This document shows, piece by piece, positions 34,033 to 46,149 of a DNA stretch of 64,000 bases. The stretch's first letter is position 1. The number at the start of each line of letters is the position of its first letter. The position numbers and the translations under genes are program-made. The DNA comes from Vandiemenella viatica (lineage: Eukaryota; Arthropoda; Insecta; Orthoptera; Morabidae): assembly GCA_031002005.1 (NCBI GenBank), contig CM061920.1:119154095-119218094 (forward strand), given 5' to 3'. Under the pieces are notes generated by a model. That model was not told the DNA's origin. It was given only the letters and a program-made list of their open reading frames with translations, and did no database searches.

Positions 34033-34319
34033 GATATATATATATGTAAAACACAAATATTTAAAATTTTTAAATTTTTCAAAAATTACAAAGTTTAAAA
34101 AGTTTATAAAATTAAAAAAAAAATGGTTCTGCGGGGAAAGGTAGTGTATGGGGAATGGGTGCAAGAGGATGAGGACTACAGTGCTATCTTAAATTAAGTT
34201 CCCAATTCACATTGAAAAGCCACTTCCCACCTTCTGAATTCAGAGATGCTACTTTTGTCCGCGAGGACTCTGATGGCCGGGACCATGAAGCAAGTGTTGA
34301 AATTGTTGGTATCGTAGGA

Positions 34320-34640
34320 TTCATAGTGGTTAGAGTTTTGGGTGTCCATTCATTCTGATGGCCGTGGATTCTTAGTCAGGAGGCTCTAGCAGGCTGCGAA
34401 ATGTTTGCAGGTGATTGATATATTATGTGGGAGTATACACAAGTGGCAAGTCCTTTGATGGGGAAGCTTTCCCCAGTTATGGGGTTGGTGAATGTGGTTG
34501 AGGGGGGGTGTATGTTGCACAATTTGCAGTGGGACCTATTGCTAGGGAAAGAAACTCTTGAAAGACGGAGAGGCCCATGTTTATGGACTAGAAGTTGGTT
34601 GAGGTTCAGAGGACAATTGAAGCACGTTATAGGTGGGTGA
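34320..34640 (-). mobile_element. Penelope-like C-terminal fragment
   Basis: The minus strand reads SNRSHCKLCNIHPPSTTFTN, then PITGESFPIKGLATC, the PLE linker pattern 'C..C..HP.T..F.S..TG..F.IK...TC', followed by a degraded GIY-YIG region. It shares the pattern with 7165-7710. Confidence 0.65.
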
Positions 34641-34734
34641 GGATGGATTTTTGAAAGGAGGATTCTCATAGTTCTTATTATATATATATGAATTTAATTC
34701 CTTTCTGCTACTTAGCAGCTTTGGTTTCATTGTT

Positions 34735-34754
34735 TATATATATATATATATATA
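34735..34754. repeat. (TA)10 microsatellite
   Basis: Twenty bases of alternating TA. Further short TA tracts lie at 34034-34045 and 34679-34688. Confidence 0.95.
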
Positions 34755-35024
34755 GCATAAAAATAAAATATATAAAGTGTACACCCATGTGCAACATTTC
34801 TTAACCAATTGAAATAATAAACATTGTAAGTATTTCTGTTGTAACATAATCGAGATAATTTTTATTTGTCATAAAAGCTTTCAGCAATTAAAATCATTAA
34901 TGTTAAAAGTGATACATCCTTTTTGCAGTTGAATGTTTTGTTTATTTTTAATATTTTTTTATATTGGTGTATTCATCCTTTTCTCTAAACATAATCTCCC
35001 ATTATTCAGTTGATTTGTTTGCAG

Positions 35025-35297
35025 TGGTGGTGATGGGTGATGTGGATGGACTCATTTCTATAACATCAACTGTGTCTTCCAGTGAATCAACAGCAGTTAT
35101 CAAGAAGATATGGGATGACACAGACAGCATTCCAGTATCAAGACTATTATCCTTGCAGCAGTCAGATGAATTAAAATCTAAAGGGAGAAGGATAGTGCTT
35201 GCAGTAAAAAAAGCTTTCATAATAGTGTTTTTGCTGTCTTATGATGGTTTCAAAATTTTAGACCATGCTCACAGAGTAGGATTTCTCACCATTTCAG
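35025..35297 (+). CDS. GTF3C4: TFIIIC90/GTF3C4-like gene, internal exon C
   Basis: A 273-nt exon between acceptor ttgtttgcag (ending 35024) and donor gtttgt (from 35298). Its first two bases complete the phase-1 codon of exon B (A+TG = Met), and it leaves in phase 1. It encodes VVMGDVDGLISI, VIKKIWDDTDSIPVSRLLSL and RIVLAVKKAFIIVFLLSYDG. This resembles the GTF3C4 order 'GLIVGS..G.IKI...VILW.E.D.LPV..I....LVVA....VFWCLL'. Acidic and Ser-rich linkers separate the strands. The next exon should lie downstream, but I found none before the gap. A LINE begins only 41 bases after the exon. Confidence 0.6.
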
Positions 35298-35337
35298 GTT
35301 TGTTCCTTTTTAATTTAATTTAATTGCAATGGAGCAC

Positions 35338-36798
35338 AGGCTCCGGTGGCAATTTCCCTACACACCCATCTTCCCCCTATCCTGCACCTACCTACATTTG
35401 CCCTCAACAAATTTTATCTTTAAATTCTTTCAAAGTTTTTGGTAAATTATTCATCATTTCTCTTGGTACCTCATTCCAATCCCTGACACCCTTACCTAAA
35501 AAAGAGAATCTTCCCACACCCTTGTGCCTGAAATCGAGTGCCAGCTTGTGGTCATGGTCATCTTTTCCCTTCCATGCACTACTTTTCATACCTATTGCAA
35601 TATCTTTCCATGCCTCATCGCCAGTATATGCCCTGTACACTCCCATGACCCTCCTCATCCTCCTCCTGTCTTGCAATGAATCCCATTCCAGCTCCTTTAT
35701 CATATCCGTCACTGATTGCATTCTGCGATAATTTCCAGAAACAAATCTAGCAGCCCTTTATTGCACCCTCTCCAACTCCTGTATTTGATACGTAAAATGA
35801 GAGTCCCATACTACACTACCATATTCGAGAAATGGTCTGACCAAAGTTTTGTAACCCAATTCCTTGACTTCTCTTGTACATCCCCTCATCACTCTCTCCA
35901 ACAAGTGCAGAACTTTGAAACCTTTTCCTGCCACCTGTCCTATGTGTCCTGCCCAGTTAAGTTTGTTATCAAAAGTAATTCCAAGATATTTACATTTCAA
36001 GTCTTCAGCAAGCAATTCTTTCCCCACCTTATATTCATAATTAACCTTTTGTTTTTTATTTGTGTATCTAATAAGCTGACTCTTCTTTGCATTTATCTTC
36101 ATTCCATGTTTACCAACCCAATTAGATATCCTGTCCAGATCACCCTGCAACTGTTTACAATCTTCTATCGTTTTGATTCTTTTATACAGCATTATGTCAT
36201 CTGCAAACAATCTAATTTCAGATAGTAAACAATCAACACAATTATTCATTAGAATAATGAATAGCAATGGTCCCAATATGCTACCCTGTGGCATACCCTT
36301 TTTTACTTCCACTTCTTTTGATACTACATTTCCTACCCTAATTTTCTGTTTTCTACCTTTTAAAAATTCTTCTTCCCAGCAAATGACTTTCTTATCCACT
36401 CCAATGGTTTTTACCTTATTTACTAGTATTTTATGGCTTACTCTGTCAAACGCCTTAGACAGATCTAGTGCTACACTATCAATTTGGCCTCCCTTGTCCA
36501 TTTCATCTGAAATATCTTGCATATATCCCACCAACTGAGATTTGCATGAATATCCTTGCCTGAAACCATGTTGCCTGCTTGAAAACCACTTACATTCCTC
36601 ACATATATTTCTGATGGGGTTGCATATCAATCTTTCCATTAATTTACCTACCACTGATGTCAAACTGATTGGCCTGTAATTCTCAACTCTATTTCTCACC
36701 CCTCCCTTATGTACCGGTACTACTATTGCACTTTTCCAGTCCTGTGGTAAGCAGCAAGTGTCTAGACTCAATTTAAATAATATTTCAAGATAAGGTAC
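35338..36798 (-). mobile_element. 5'-truncated Jockey/CR1-like LINE, best preserved copy
   Basis: The 3' end starts atggagcacaggctccgg near 35327-35345. The copy is truncated at about 36798 inside the RT N-terminus. It lies 41 bases downstream of exon C, antisense to the host gene. Fragments of the same family occur at 1385-1665, 27251-27475, 27540-28120, 28121-30190 and 39788-39830. Confidence 0.85.
35404..36771 (-). pseudogene. LINE reverse transcriptase, single in-frame stop
   Basis: One frame of 456 codons from 36771 to 35404 broken only by TAA at 35758-35760 (LERVQ-stop-RAARF, where Arg is expected). Blocks in order: VPVHKGGVRNRVENYRPISL, LDLSKAFDRVSH, GMPQGSILGPLLFIILMN, the catalytic FADDIM (36190-36207), KHGMKINAKKSQ, KYLGITFDNKLNWAGH, YGSVVWD, and a C-terminus ending FKDKIC-stop. 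The endonuclease and ORF1 are missing through 5' truncation. The near-open frame suggests a fairly young insertion. Confidence 0.88.
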
Positions 36799-38143
36799 AA
36801 GCAGAGCTAAAAAAAGAAACTTTGTATGATACTATATCCCTTGATCTGTTCCAAAGTTGTGTTGCTGAAATCTATGATGTATTAAAAATCTTTTAATGTG
36901 GTACCTTTATGTATTAAAACAAACATATCACTTACAGTAATAGAAGATGAGGAATGAAGATAAAATACAAGATTACTTTTAAAAAAATTAAATGGAGAAC
37001 CTATGTTAACTGAAAATAAATGGTAGCTCAATTGATTTTGAATTCATTTTTTTAAATTTTTATTTATTTATTTGCACAAAAATACTTTACCCTGTTTTTC
37101 TTCGTCTTACCTATTTTTTTTTTTTTTTTTTTTTTTTAAAGAAGCAAATTCTAAGCATATTGTTATTTGAAAGCTGCAGTACTCTTTGTCACTACCATAA
37201 TTATATCATATCCAAAAATTGAAAAAATAACTTGTAAATGTTGGCTTAATTAGTTTGTTGGCAATCAATTCATATTTCCATAAAGACTATCTTGATGATT
37301 TAATAAATTTCTTAGTGTTATTCCAGTGTTAATAATTAACATTTCACAATGTATTTGTTAAGGCCTACATTCTATTTCCAAGTTCTATGTGCATTATCAT
37401 TAACCAACCGCTTTTTGTTGACTGACTGCCATGTAGGGTGGGCACTTTTAACGATCTGTGATTTCTGGATTAGCAGCTGCCTCTAGTTAAGTCGGGAAAT
37501 ATCATAAAAAATAAGAAGGAAACAATATTTAGGTATTCCACAGATCCCCTAGTTTTAACCGATTCTTACTAAGAATTCTTTCGAATATGGTAAAAAAAAA
37601 AAGTATGATGAAAAAATCTTGTGTCTTTACGTTTTACTGGTTGGACGTCTGGGTTTCAAGACTTCTGAGTTAGTGGCATCGCAGTTCAAATCATCTTGTT
37701 TCTAAGTACCGAATAAATACTACTAGTCTAATACAATAATTGTATGTTGCTGAAAGAAATAATAAAGCATGTAAATAATAAAGAACATGCCCAGAAAAAT
37801 GAGGAGCATATCTCCTCTTAAAAAAAAAGTAGAAGAATTACAGCAGACATATGATGAAAAGTGAACCTTACACAGAGAACATTAGCTATGTGTTCTTAAA
37901 AAGAAATTTTAAAGAAAATCACACACACAAGTACAACAAGTAACATTTCCGAGGAAACAACAAAATTTACTAGCACATGCGAATATATAGTTTGATACAC
38001 TGTAAACTCATATTTTTTCCCAAAACGTTCACAAGACATTAATTTTCTACTTACATAACAATTTTTTTTTATACAGTCATTCTTGTTTTCCTTACTAACT
38101 ACCACAAGGTCACATACTACTACAATCATACTCTTTGCAGTAT
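36799..38143. other. Intron sequence with a poly(T) run
   Basis: AT-rich, no coding block. 24 T lie at 37114-37137. I looked for a fourth phase-compatible GTF3C4-like exon and saw none. Confidence 0.5.
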
Positions 38144-38151
38144 CTAACAGT

Positions 38152-39276
38152 CACAGATGGGCAGAAAACTGTTAATCTGGTAATCATTAATTAACGAAGT
38201 TAACAAAATTGCGAAAATGTAAGTTTTAAGTTAACCTAAAAAATCATTAATGTTTTTCTTAACTTCCATTAAATTGAACTTCCATTAACTTTAGTCCATT
38301 ACATTGGTAGTTACCATCATTTCATTTGTTTGAATAGCTCGCCACAGGATGTTGGTATGTTCGGCCAGTCGAAAAGAGAATGAATTAGGCAATGCAAAGT
38401 ATGAGTGTGATGCTTATATAACTGTTATGTTAGGCATGGCTCAGTTGTGAACAGGAAAGCTAGAATTGTGGAGCATTTGTATTTAATGTCTGCAAACCGG
38501 CGCTCACTACTTATTCCAAATTCGTTATAATGTGTGGTGGTTTGGAGATTGTAGGTGAAATATATTAAATCCACATTTTTTACATGAATACGTCATGGGA
38601 ACTGAAAATCTAGAATCTGTTTGTGAAAGCAGCAATGAGAAGATTAGAAATCATTGGCCACATTTATGTGATTATGTTGCGTTTAAATCAAGATTGGGAG
38701 ATCAGTTGATTTATGAATTTAAACTGTTTTTGTCTAACTTTCTACAATCAAGGCTCACATTTCTAGCCTTAATAATATTAAACAACATATGAAGACATAC
38801 ATCCAAATATTTACAGTTTAAAGAAAATGAAAAAATGTGTCAACTCATGGAAAAATAAATAATAATAATAATAAAACAGTTTAAACCTTCTTTCAGTACT
38901 GTGGATTCTTCTGACGTAGATAGCAGCAGATTTTTTCCCCCACCACGATCTGCATTGTAGTTACCGATGGCAGCATACCTCAGGCTATTGTGGACCAATG
39001 CATTGTAAACTTTTTCGTTGTCAACATGATTCCACTGCTTCTTGTAGAATCCAATATGTTTGAGAAGTTGATTAAAACATTTACCCCCAGTAAGAACTCA
39101 ATTTTCAGAGGGATATTGGGTAGACGTATTGTTGATGGTTAACTTTTAATGAATAACTGTAACTTGCATTAAATTTGCAGAAATTTAATGCCTTAACGAT
39201 TATCGAAGTTAACTTTTTAAGTAGCAGATTAATGATTAATGAAGTTAACTAGTTGGATTAACTGTGCCCATCTATA
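38152..39276. mobile_element. hAT-type element B (1.13 kb)
   Basis: The exact 8-bp duplication CTAACAGT (38144-38151 and 39277-39284) flanks TIRs CACAGATGGGCAG and, from the right, TATAGATGGGCACAG, of the hAT form 'CA.AGATGGGCA'. It shares both flanks with element A (33405-34032) and adds about 500 internal bases with a coding remnant. An (AAT)n microsatellite lies at about 38857-38873. Confidence 0.88.
38595..38850 (+). pseudogene. hAT transposase N-terminal remnant (BED-like)
   Basis: The plus strand has MGTENLESVCESSNEKIRNH. In another frame from about 38746 it reads KAHISSLNNIKQHMKTY, resembling the His-containing end of a BED zinc finger ('SNLKRHL...H'). The rest of the transposase is absent. 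Tentative, supported by the hAT-type ends. Confidence 0.4.
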
Positions 39277-39284
39277 CTAACAGT

Positions 39285-41440
39285 CTCAATAACCAACCTC
39301 ATATAAAGAGTATCTTTCTCTTCTTCTTCTTCTTCTTACCATTTATCCCAAATTGCAAGGTATGCTTTACTGGACTACTACTTTCATTTAAACCAATCTT
39401 GTGCATTTACAGGTGAGGCATTTACAAATAGCATGTACTCCTGAAAGGTGTCTAGCCAGCGCTTCATGGGTTGGCTTTGTTTTTTTCAGTCTTCAGCACT
39501 TATATCAAATGCAGTTCTGAAGAGTTGTTGCTGCACAGTACATGGCCATACCATCACATATGACTATCTTGCATTTTCTCGCATATTGAAGCTACACCAA
39601 ATGGCACCTGAATGTTGTCATTTCTGACACGGTCCAATCTAGTAAGTCCCTGCAACCAGCAAATAATCTTCATATTCATGACAAGCAGCTGATGTTTATA
39701 TCTTTTCATGACTGGCCAACATTCAGTTCAATACAGTGCCACTGGTCAAACAATGGTTCCGTAAATCTTTGATTGATTTGAACGGTGATGGAGTGCATGC
39801 TCCAGTGGCAACTTTCCTAGTCATTTAGTTACCCTTGTTCCCCCACAGGTGGCACTTTCTAGTCAAAAAGGACTCTTGTGACCTGATACCACTTCATCGT
39901 GGCTGTGTTGAGTCTGTTTAGGACTTCTTGGAGCATTTGGGCATTGAAACAGTTAAGTGTTCCCAGCTGTTTGAACTCTGCTTACTTACAGAGTTCAGTG
40001 ACATCAATGTTAACAGACCCATCACTTGGAACTCCAAACTCCTTGTGTTAAGTCACATGGTGTGTTTTTCATGGGAACTTTTCCGATGTTGGATGTGTTT
40101 ATCCACTTCTTGGTGAGACTTACAGGCAACCATGATATCATCAGCATAGAGCAATGTACAGGAGTGTGAAGTAATTCTGCATCAATGGTGTTGTGACAGT
40201 GGATAATACGGAGTGGTTAAAAAGCAATCCCCGATGAACACTAACTCTGATGGAGAAAGTTGCAGTATTTCCTGGAGCATACCTAACATAGCTGGCGACA
40301 TTCCAATATAGAAGCTAGACCCATTTAACATCTGATATGCTATTCTGTCTCAGTGATTACCAGAATAGATCGTGAGGTACCCTACTGAAAACCTTTTCAA
40401 GATCCAAAAAAGCTATATGGAGTTTTTCTTTTTAAGGTGCCTTCCCATGTAGCATGAATAGCATTGATTGCCCTTGTGATTTTCATGAAAACAAACTAAT
40501 TTGAGGCAATCTTAAGTATGTTTCAAAGGCCTATGTACACAGTGCCCTCAAAATCTTTATTGTGTGACAAAGTAGGAGAATCCATTGATAATTGGAACAA
40601 TCTAGTACATTTCCCTTTTAAAATGGATGTTGTAAGACTAGTAAGCTGAGTACAAGGAGCTTCATCTTGGTCTTTGACCTTGTGAATGAAATATGCAAGG
40701 AAATGAGTTGCCTGTGAGCCAACCATCCTCATACCCTTTTGTTCTGGTAGAACAGCAGCATTAATCTGATCTTTAATCCATGAGAGTTACAGCTATTTAA
40801 AATCAGTGCTGAGAAGAGAAACTGGGTGGAAGTGGTCAGCACTGTTACATTCCTTTCTTGGATTTGGATGGTGATAATTTTAATTTTTTTAATTGGTTTA
40901 GATAACTTGGCTGCCTTCAGAATCACATCAAACATATTTAGAAGCCATGCTTTTGTGACATGGTCAGCATGTCTAAAGAACTCCAGGGAGAGTTTGCCAT
41001 ATGCGGCTGCCTTTCCACATTGGTTAACGTCAGTGCATTGTCCAGTTCCTGTGCACTAAAATGGAGAGAATATTTTCATTTGGGAGCAGCAATCTCCTGC
41101 TAAGGGTAAGGTCCCTCTTGACTTGCCACACTTTGTTTTTGTCTCTCAAAACTTATGAGACTCTCAGCAGGTATGATACTGCACTGGCTTTCCTTCAAAT
41201 ATTGATGCTGTTTTTACTTGCCAGATCTTTCTCCTGGAATCAGTTATGGCCTCTAGGAGCCTTGTAGTAATGTCATGGTAACCAGAGTTCTTAAACTGGG
41301 TAAATAGAGCTTTGCTTTTAAAATTCAAACTTGGTATATACACCATTCAGCAAGCAAGTGGAACACTTCATTTGGCTGCAGTCTCAATTACTTTGATGAA
41401 TTTCTTTTCGTTTTCAGCCACAGACAGTACGACGCCAACA
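39285..41440 (-). mobile_element. RTE/BovB-like LINE, degraded
   Basis: The minus strand contains a block before RT (about 40735-40523), LHIAFLDLEKVFNRVPHDLF with one frame change (about 40400), the catalytic box LLYADDIM (40131-40154), and near the 3' end TRLDRVRNDNIQVPFGVASI and MVWPC (about 39640-39550). The last resembles the RTE C-terminal pattern 'L.R..RND.I...L...PI..K....L.WYGH'. Frameshifts and stops throughout. A short piece of the other LINE family's 3' end (atggagtgcatgctccagtgg) sits at 39788-39830. The right end meets the gap, and the left end near the (CTT)n at 39316-39338 is approximate. Confidence 0.65.
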
Positions 41441-41444
41441 AAAT

Positions 41445-42444
41445 NNNNNNNNNNNNNNNNNNNNNNNNNNNNNNNNNNNNNNNNNNNNNNNNNNNNNNNN
41501 NNNNNNNNNNNNNNNNNNNNNNNNNNNNNNNNNNNNNNNNNNNNNNNNNNNNNNNNNNNNNNNNNNNNNNNNNNNNNNNNNNNNNNNNNNNNNNNNNNNN
41601 NNNNNNNNNNNNNNNNNNNNNNNNNNNNNNNNNNNNNNNNNNNNNNNNNNNNNNNNNNNNNNNNNNNNNNNNNNNNNNNNNNNNNNNNNNNNNNNNNNNN
41701 NNNNNNNNNNNNNNNNNNNNNNNNNNNNNNNNNNNNNNNNNNNNNNNNNNNNNNNNNNNNNNNNNNNNNNNNNNNNNNNNNNNNNNNNNNNNNNNNNNNN
41801 NNNNNNNNNNNNNNNNNNNNNNNNNNNNNNNNNNNNNNNNNNNNNNNNNNNNNNNNNNNNNNNNNNNNNNNNNNNNNNNNNNNNNNNNNNNNNNNNNNNN
41901 NNNNNNNNNNNNNNNNNNNNNNNNNNNNNNNNNNNNNNNNNNNNNNNNNNNNNNNNNNNNNNNNNNNNNNNNNNNNNNNNNNNNNNNNNNNNNNNNNNNN
42001 NNNNNNNNNNNNNNNNNNNNNNNNNNNNNNNNNNNNNNNNNNNNNNNNNNNNNNNNNNNNNNNNNNNNNNNNNNNNNNNNNNNNNNNNNNNNNNNNNNNN
42101 NNNNNNNNNNNNNNNNNNNNNNNNNNNNNNNNNNNNNNNNNNNNNNNNNNNNNNNNNNNNNNNNNNNNNNNNNNNNNNNNNNNNNNNNNNNNNNNNNNNN
42201 NNNNNNNNNNNNNNNNNNNNNNNNNNNNNNNNNNNNNNNNNNNNNNNNNNNNNNNNNNNNNNNNNNNNNNNNNNNNNNNNNNNNNNNNNNNNNNNNNNNN
42301 NNNNNNNNNNNNNNNNNNNNNNNNNNNNNNNNNNNNNNNNNNNNNNNNNNNNNNNNNNNNNNNNNNNNNNNNNNNNNNNNNNNNNNNNNNNNNNNNNNNN
42401 NNNNNNNNNNNNNNNNNNNNNNNNNNNNNNNNNNNNNNNNNNNN
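41445..42444. other. Assembly gap (1000 N)
   Basis: Exactly 1000 undetermined bases, a round number typical of a scaffold gap of unknown size. The gap separates single-copy sequence from copy 2 of the duplicated block. Open frames spanning it are meaningless. Confidence 0.99.
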
Positions 42445-42527
42445 GTTTGCAGACAGGCAAAAATGCATAAAAAAACAGCAACATTCAATGTGGTACGTAT
42501 AACAGATGAGGATTCCAATGCCTATCC
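42445..42527. other. Unique 83 bases after the gap
   Basis: Not present in copy 1 because that copy starts at the window edge. It probably continues the duplicated block leftward. Confidence 0.5.
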
Positions 42528-43359
42528 AACTATCCAGAATGCAGTGAAATTTGGTGTTAATGGGATATGACAGCAGAAAACTAATGCGAGTGCCTGTGCT
42601 AACAAAACATCATCAGCTTCAGTCCTCAATGGCTCATGAACATATCAGGTTGGATCCTAGATGACTGTATAAAGTTTACATTGTCAGATAAGTCATGATT
42701 TCAGTTTGTAAGTTTGTTCAATTATTTGGATACCATTTGCAGTCATTTATGACCTTCATGTTCCAAATGATGATGGAATTTTCCAGGATGGCAATGCATG
42801 ATGTCATCATGTCAGATTTATTCATCATTTGTTTAGGGAAATATTCTGGATAATTCCAGTGAATAATTGGCCATATAGATTTGCCATACATGAATCCATT
42901 TTAACATAGTTGAGACATAATCAAAGGTCAGTTGATCCAAAGCATCCTTCACCAGCAACACTTTCACAATTATGGAGGGTTATAGAAGCCGCATGACTGA
43001 ATGTTTCTTCAGGAGACTTCTGGTGACTATTTAAATCACTGCCACTTTTGGTTGCTGCAGTTGACTGGTTTGAAGGGGGTCCCATATGGTATTAGGAGGT
43101 ATCTCATGACTTGTAGCACTTCGGTGTATATTGTTAACAATGTTGTTCCTCTGATTTCTAAAGTGATGATTTCTATATCGGTATCTACATTAGATCAGTC
43201 ACTGAGTCAGTTATCAAATCTTGGCATATATACAGCAGATATATAGGATGGAGGCTGTAGGTTTGATGTTTGGAAGAGATGGTCTCTGTCTGGAACATGA
43301 GTTCCTTGTAGAGTGATGATAAAAACAATGTTTCAGCGGAGACTTTCCTGGCATATTGA

Positions 43360-43472
43360 TGAAATGAATTCTTCACAGGACTTTAGTCAGATGAAGACAA
43401 CCGAGCCAGTTGTTGAACATGTTGTCATTTTACGACGCTATCCGGCTGAACTCCTGTGAAGAATTCATTTCA
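43360..43472. repeat. Perfect 21-bp inverted repeat, copy 2
   Basis: Counterpart of 836-948. Both arms (43360-43380 and 43452-43472) are unchanged, so the hairpin is preserved in both copies. Confidence 0.8.
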
Positions 43473-44264
43473 ACGACAATGTTGTCCCTGGTGGCCTACT
43501 GAGGTTTTCACCCTTGTCTCTTGATATTCCTTCTATGCTGATTTGACAAATGTGTATTTTTTGCACCTATAGTCTTACACCGATGGCCATTTGTTTGGCC
43601 AAGTTTTACTGTGGGTTGCAGTGGCCAGGAACCTCCAAATATGTACATTTTTGACATCAGTCTGTTGGCAAGGATAAATCATCACATGAGTATCTTACAT
43701 GTCATATTATTTTATTCATATTATTCAGCATTAGCCCATTTGCAAAAGTAGATGAGTAGAGGAATTTAACACTCAAAATATATAAGATAATAAAAAAAAT
43801 AAGAAGAAGAAAGGGGTAATTAGTTGACTTGGGAAATTGCCAGTGGAGTTTGCACTTGATCACAGTTGAATTCAATTCAACTAAACATTTGACAATACAG
43901 TCATGAATAATACACAGCAATGATCCTTAACACTACCTTGTGGCACTCCAGCACTCTCTTCTACCTCCTTTGATATGGCATGGTTTACTTTAACTATTTA
44001 TTTGTTTGCTCTCAAGAATTTCTCCACCGAGAAAACTAACTTTTGATTCACACCAGTGTTTTTAACTTATTTACCACATTTGTGTGTCTGACTGACAAAT
44101 TCATCAGATATATCCAGTTGCCACACTGCCAACATGTCTTCTCTTTCCATTTTGTCTGAAATATCTTGCAGATAGCCACTAGTTGAGGTTTTCATGAAAA
44201 AACTCTAAACTTATGCATATTGCTGCTTTAGAAACTATTTTCTCTGCTCATAGACATTCTTGAT

Positions 44265-45385
44265 GTATTAATATATTTGTATCAGGTGATTAACCTCAAT
44301 AAAAATACCAAATTCACAATGGAGGTAGAGAAGGAAAGCAGCTACCATACTTGGATACTCTTATATAGATTAAACCTTTTGGGACATTAGGATGTGCTGT
44401 GTATATAAAACCTATACACACAGACCTATTCCCTAACACACAGTCATCATTACCCAACTCAGTACTCGCCATGCTAGTCCACATGGCATGTACAATTTGT
44501 GAAATGCAACATTTAAATTAGATCTTCAGACAAAATGGATACCCAGAACCTCAGATCAGGTTGTGATTATGGAACCCAAAATGCAGGTTTGATAAAAGCA
44601 ATAATGAGCCAATGACAGTCTAACCTTATTGCCATATTCTGGTGATACAAAGTCAGGGGTTTGAAATGCAATTAAGACCATCATTCTACAGACCCCCAAG
44701 GATGAACTTGCCTTTCATATACTGGAATTTTGGGGTATTCCATGTGAATGTGGAGAAAAAATATGTCAGCCAGATAATATGGTACATTATCTAGCATTGT
44801 TTTGAACATGTCTGAGACATTTATCTGGGACAGAATAAAAAATCTGCATTACATAGCCTTGAACTGGACATGGCTCTGACTTTGAATCCACCTTGGTGCT
44901 CATGCATACCAGAGCCTTCTGGGACAGTGCTCTCACTGAAGTGGTAGAAATTCACCCCACATCCAGTCTTGTCCACTGGTATTGTGGTTACCAAATCACT
45001 CCAGGCAAATGCTGAGATGCTTCCTTCAAAAGGCCATGGCTGAATTGCTTCCCATTCCTTGCATCCCATCCTTTCCTGTCTAAAGACCTCGTTGTTAAGA
45101 GACGTTAAGCAGTTAAAAAAAAAAAAAAAAAAAGATTGTGGTTATCAACTTAGTGAAGCTTGGATGCCAGTTATTGTTGTAGCTGCCTGACATTAGTTAT
45201 CCCAGTTTTATACTTCACAACACATTTAGAACAACTGCTAGTCATTGGTCCATCTGTAGCCATGTTAATTAATCAACAACACTTGCTCTTGGCAGGTTCC
45301 CATCTTCTGGTCTGGTCAGCACTTCACTTGAAGATGTCGATGGATGTTATGATCTCTTGAAGTATCATGTCAAAACATTGTGCTT
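44265..45385 (+). mobile_element. Penelope-like element fragment, copy 2
   Basis: Counterpart of 1745-2870 with the same stops and the same SINE interruption (45001-45134). Small one-base deletions relative to copy 1, for example in the GHG block near 44868, shift frames further. Confidence 0.7.
45001..45134 (+). mobile_element. 5'-truncated SINE with poly(A), copy 2
   Basis: Same insertion as 2473-2618, with ATTGTGGTTA at 44991-45000 and 45135-45144 and a 19-A tail. The identical insertion point shows it predates the separation of the two copies. Confidence 0.85.
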
Positions 45386-45949
45386 ACTCAGTTATTTAAC
45401 CATGAAAGATATACACAACATCAAGACAGTCTTCATTCTTTTACATTCCTGATGTGGTTTTATTTCAAGCTGGCCAAATCAGCCTGTAATTCTCAACTCT
45501 GTTTGTCTCCTCTCCTTTATGAATTGGCACTATGAAGTAGGTTGTATCATGGCTTTTCTTTTTTATCCTCCCCAGATGAAGTTCAAATTTGATTTTGACT
45601 AGAAATTTAAAATGTAAAAATCTGTGAAATTTTTTGGAATGCTTAGAACAAAAACAAAAAATGGGATCAGGAATTTATTATTTAAAAAAATATTGCTGAT
45701 TTTTTAATTATTTTGAATTTGTAGAATGGTAAAGTGTGTTAGTTTTATATCTGATATGACTCTGAAGAATGAGACCATAGTTAAAAAATGGGTGAACATA
45801 AAAATAAATCATTAAATACACATGAGGGAGAAGAACTAATAATGACTAATGCCAATAAATATTTTCTGTCCATTTAACTTTTTTTTAAAATCCCTCATTT
45901 TATTTTTCAAGCTTAATATGTATTTATAGGAATAACCAATATCTTGCAG

Positions 45950-46149
45950 GTGCCTTTTAGCTGTGGTTCTCAATACAGGTGCACTACTGTTGTTTGGTCC
46001 TTGCAGTAACAAATGGATTGTCGTGTGTAATGTCTCACAGATATGGCATGACAATTGTAAACAGAGCTGGGATGAAGTTAAGCCCTTGTCATCTGCATCT
46101 GAACAGTATGATGTTTTAAAAAAGCGAACAGCTTGTCTTAAAATAACAG
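45950..46149 (+). CDS. GTF3C4: TFIIIC90/GTF3C4-like exon A, duplicate copy
   Basis: Base-for-base the same as 3442-3641, with the same acceptor (ttgcag) and donor (gtatgt). In the assembled order it lies downstream of exon C (35025-35297) and the gap. That order cannot extend the same transcript sensibly and marks this copy as part of the duplicated block. Exon B of this copy would fall just beyond the window end. Confidence 0.6.

Noticed and set aside
41312..42518. Long open frames across the N run
   Set aside because: They consist of undetermined residues and exist only because N codons contain no stop.
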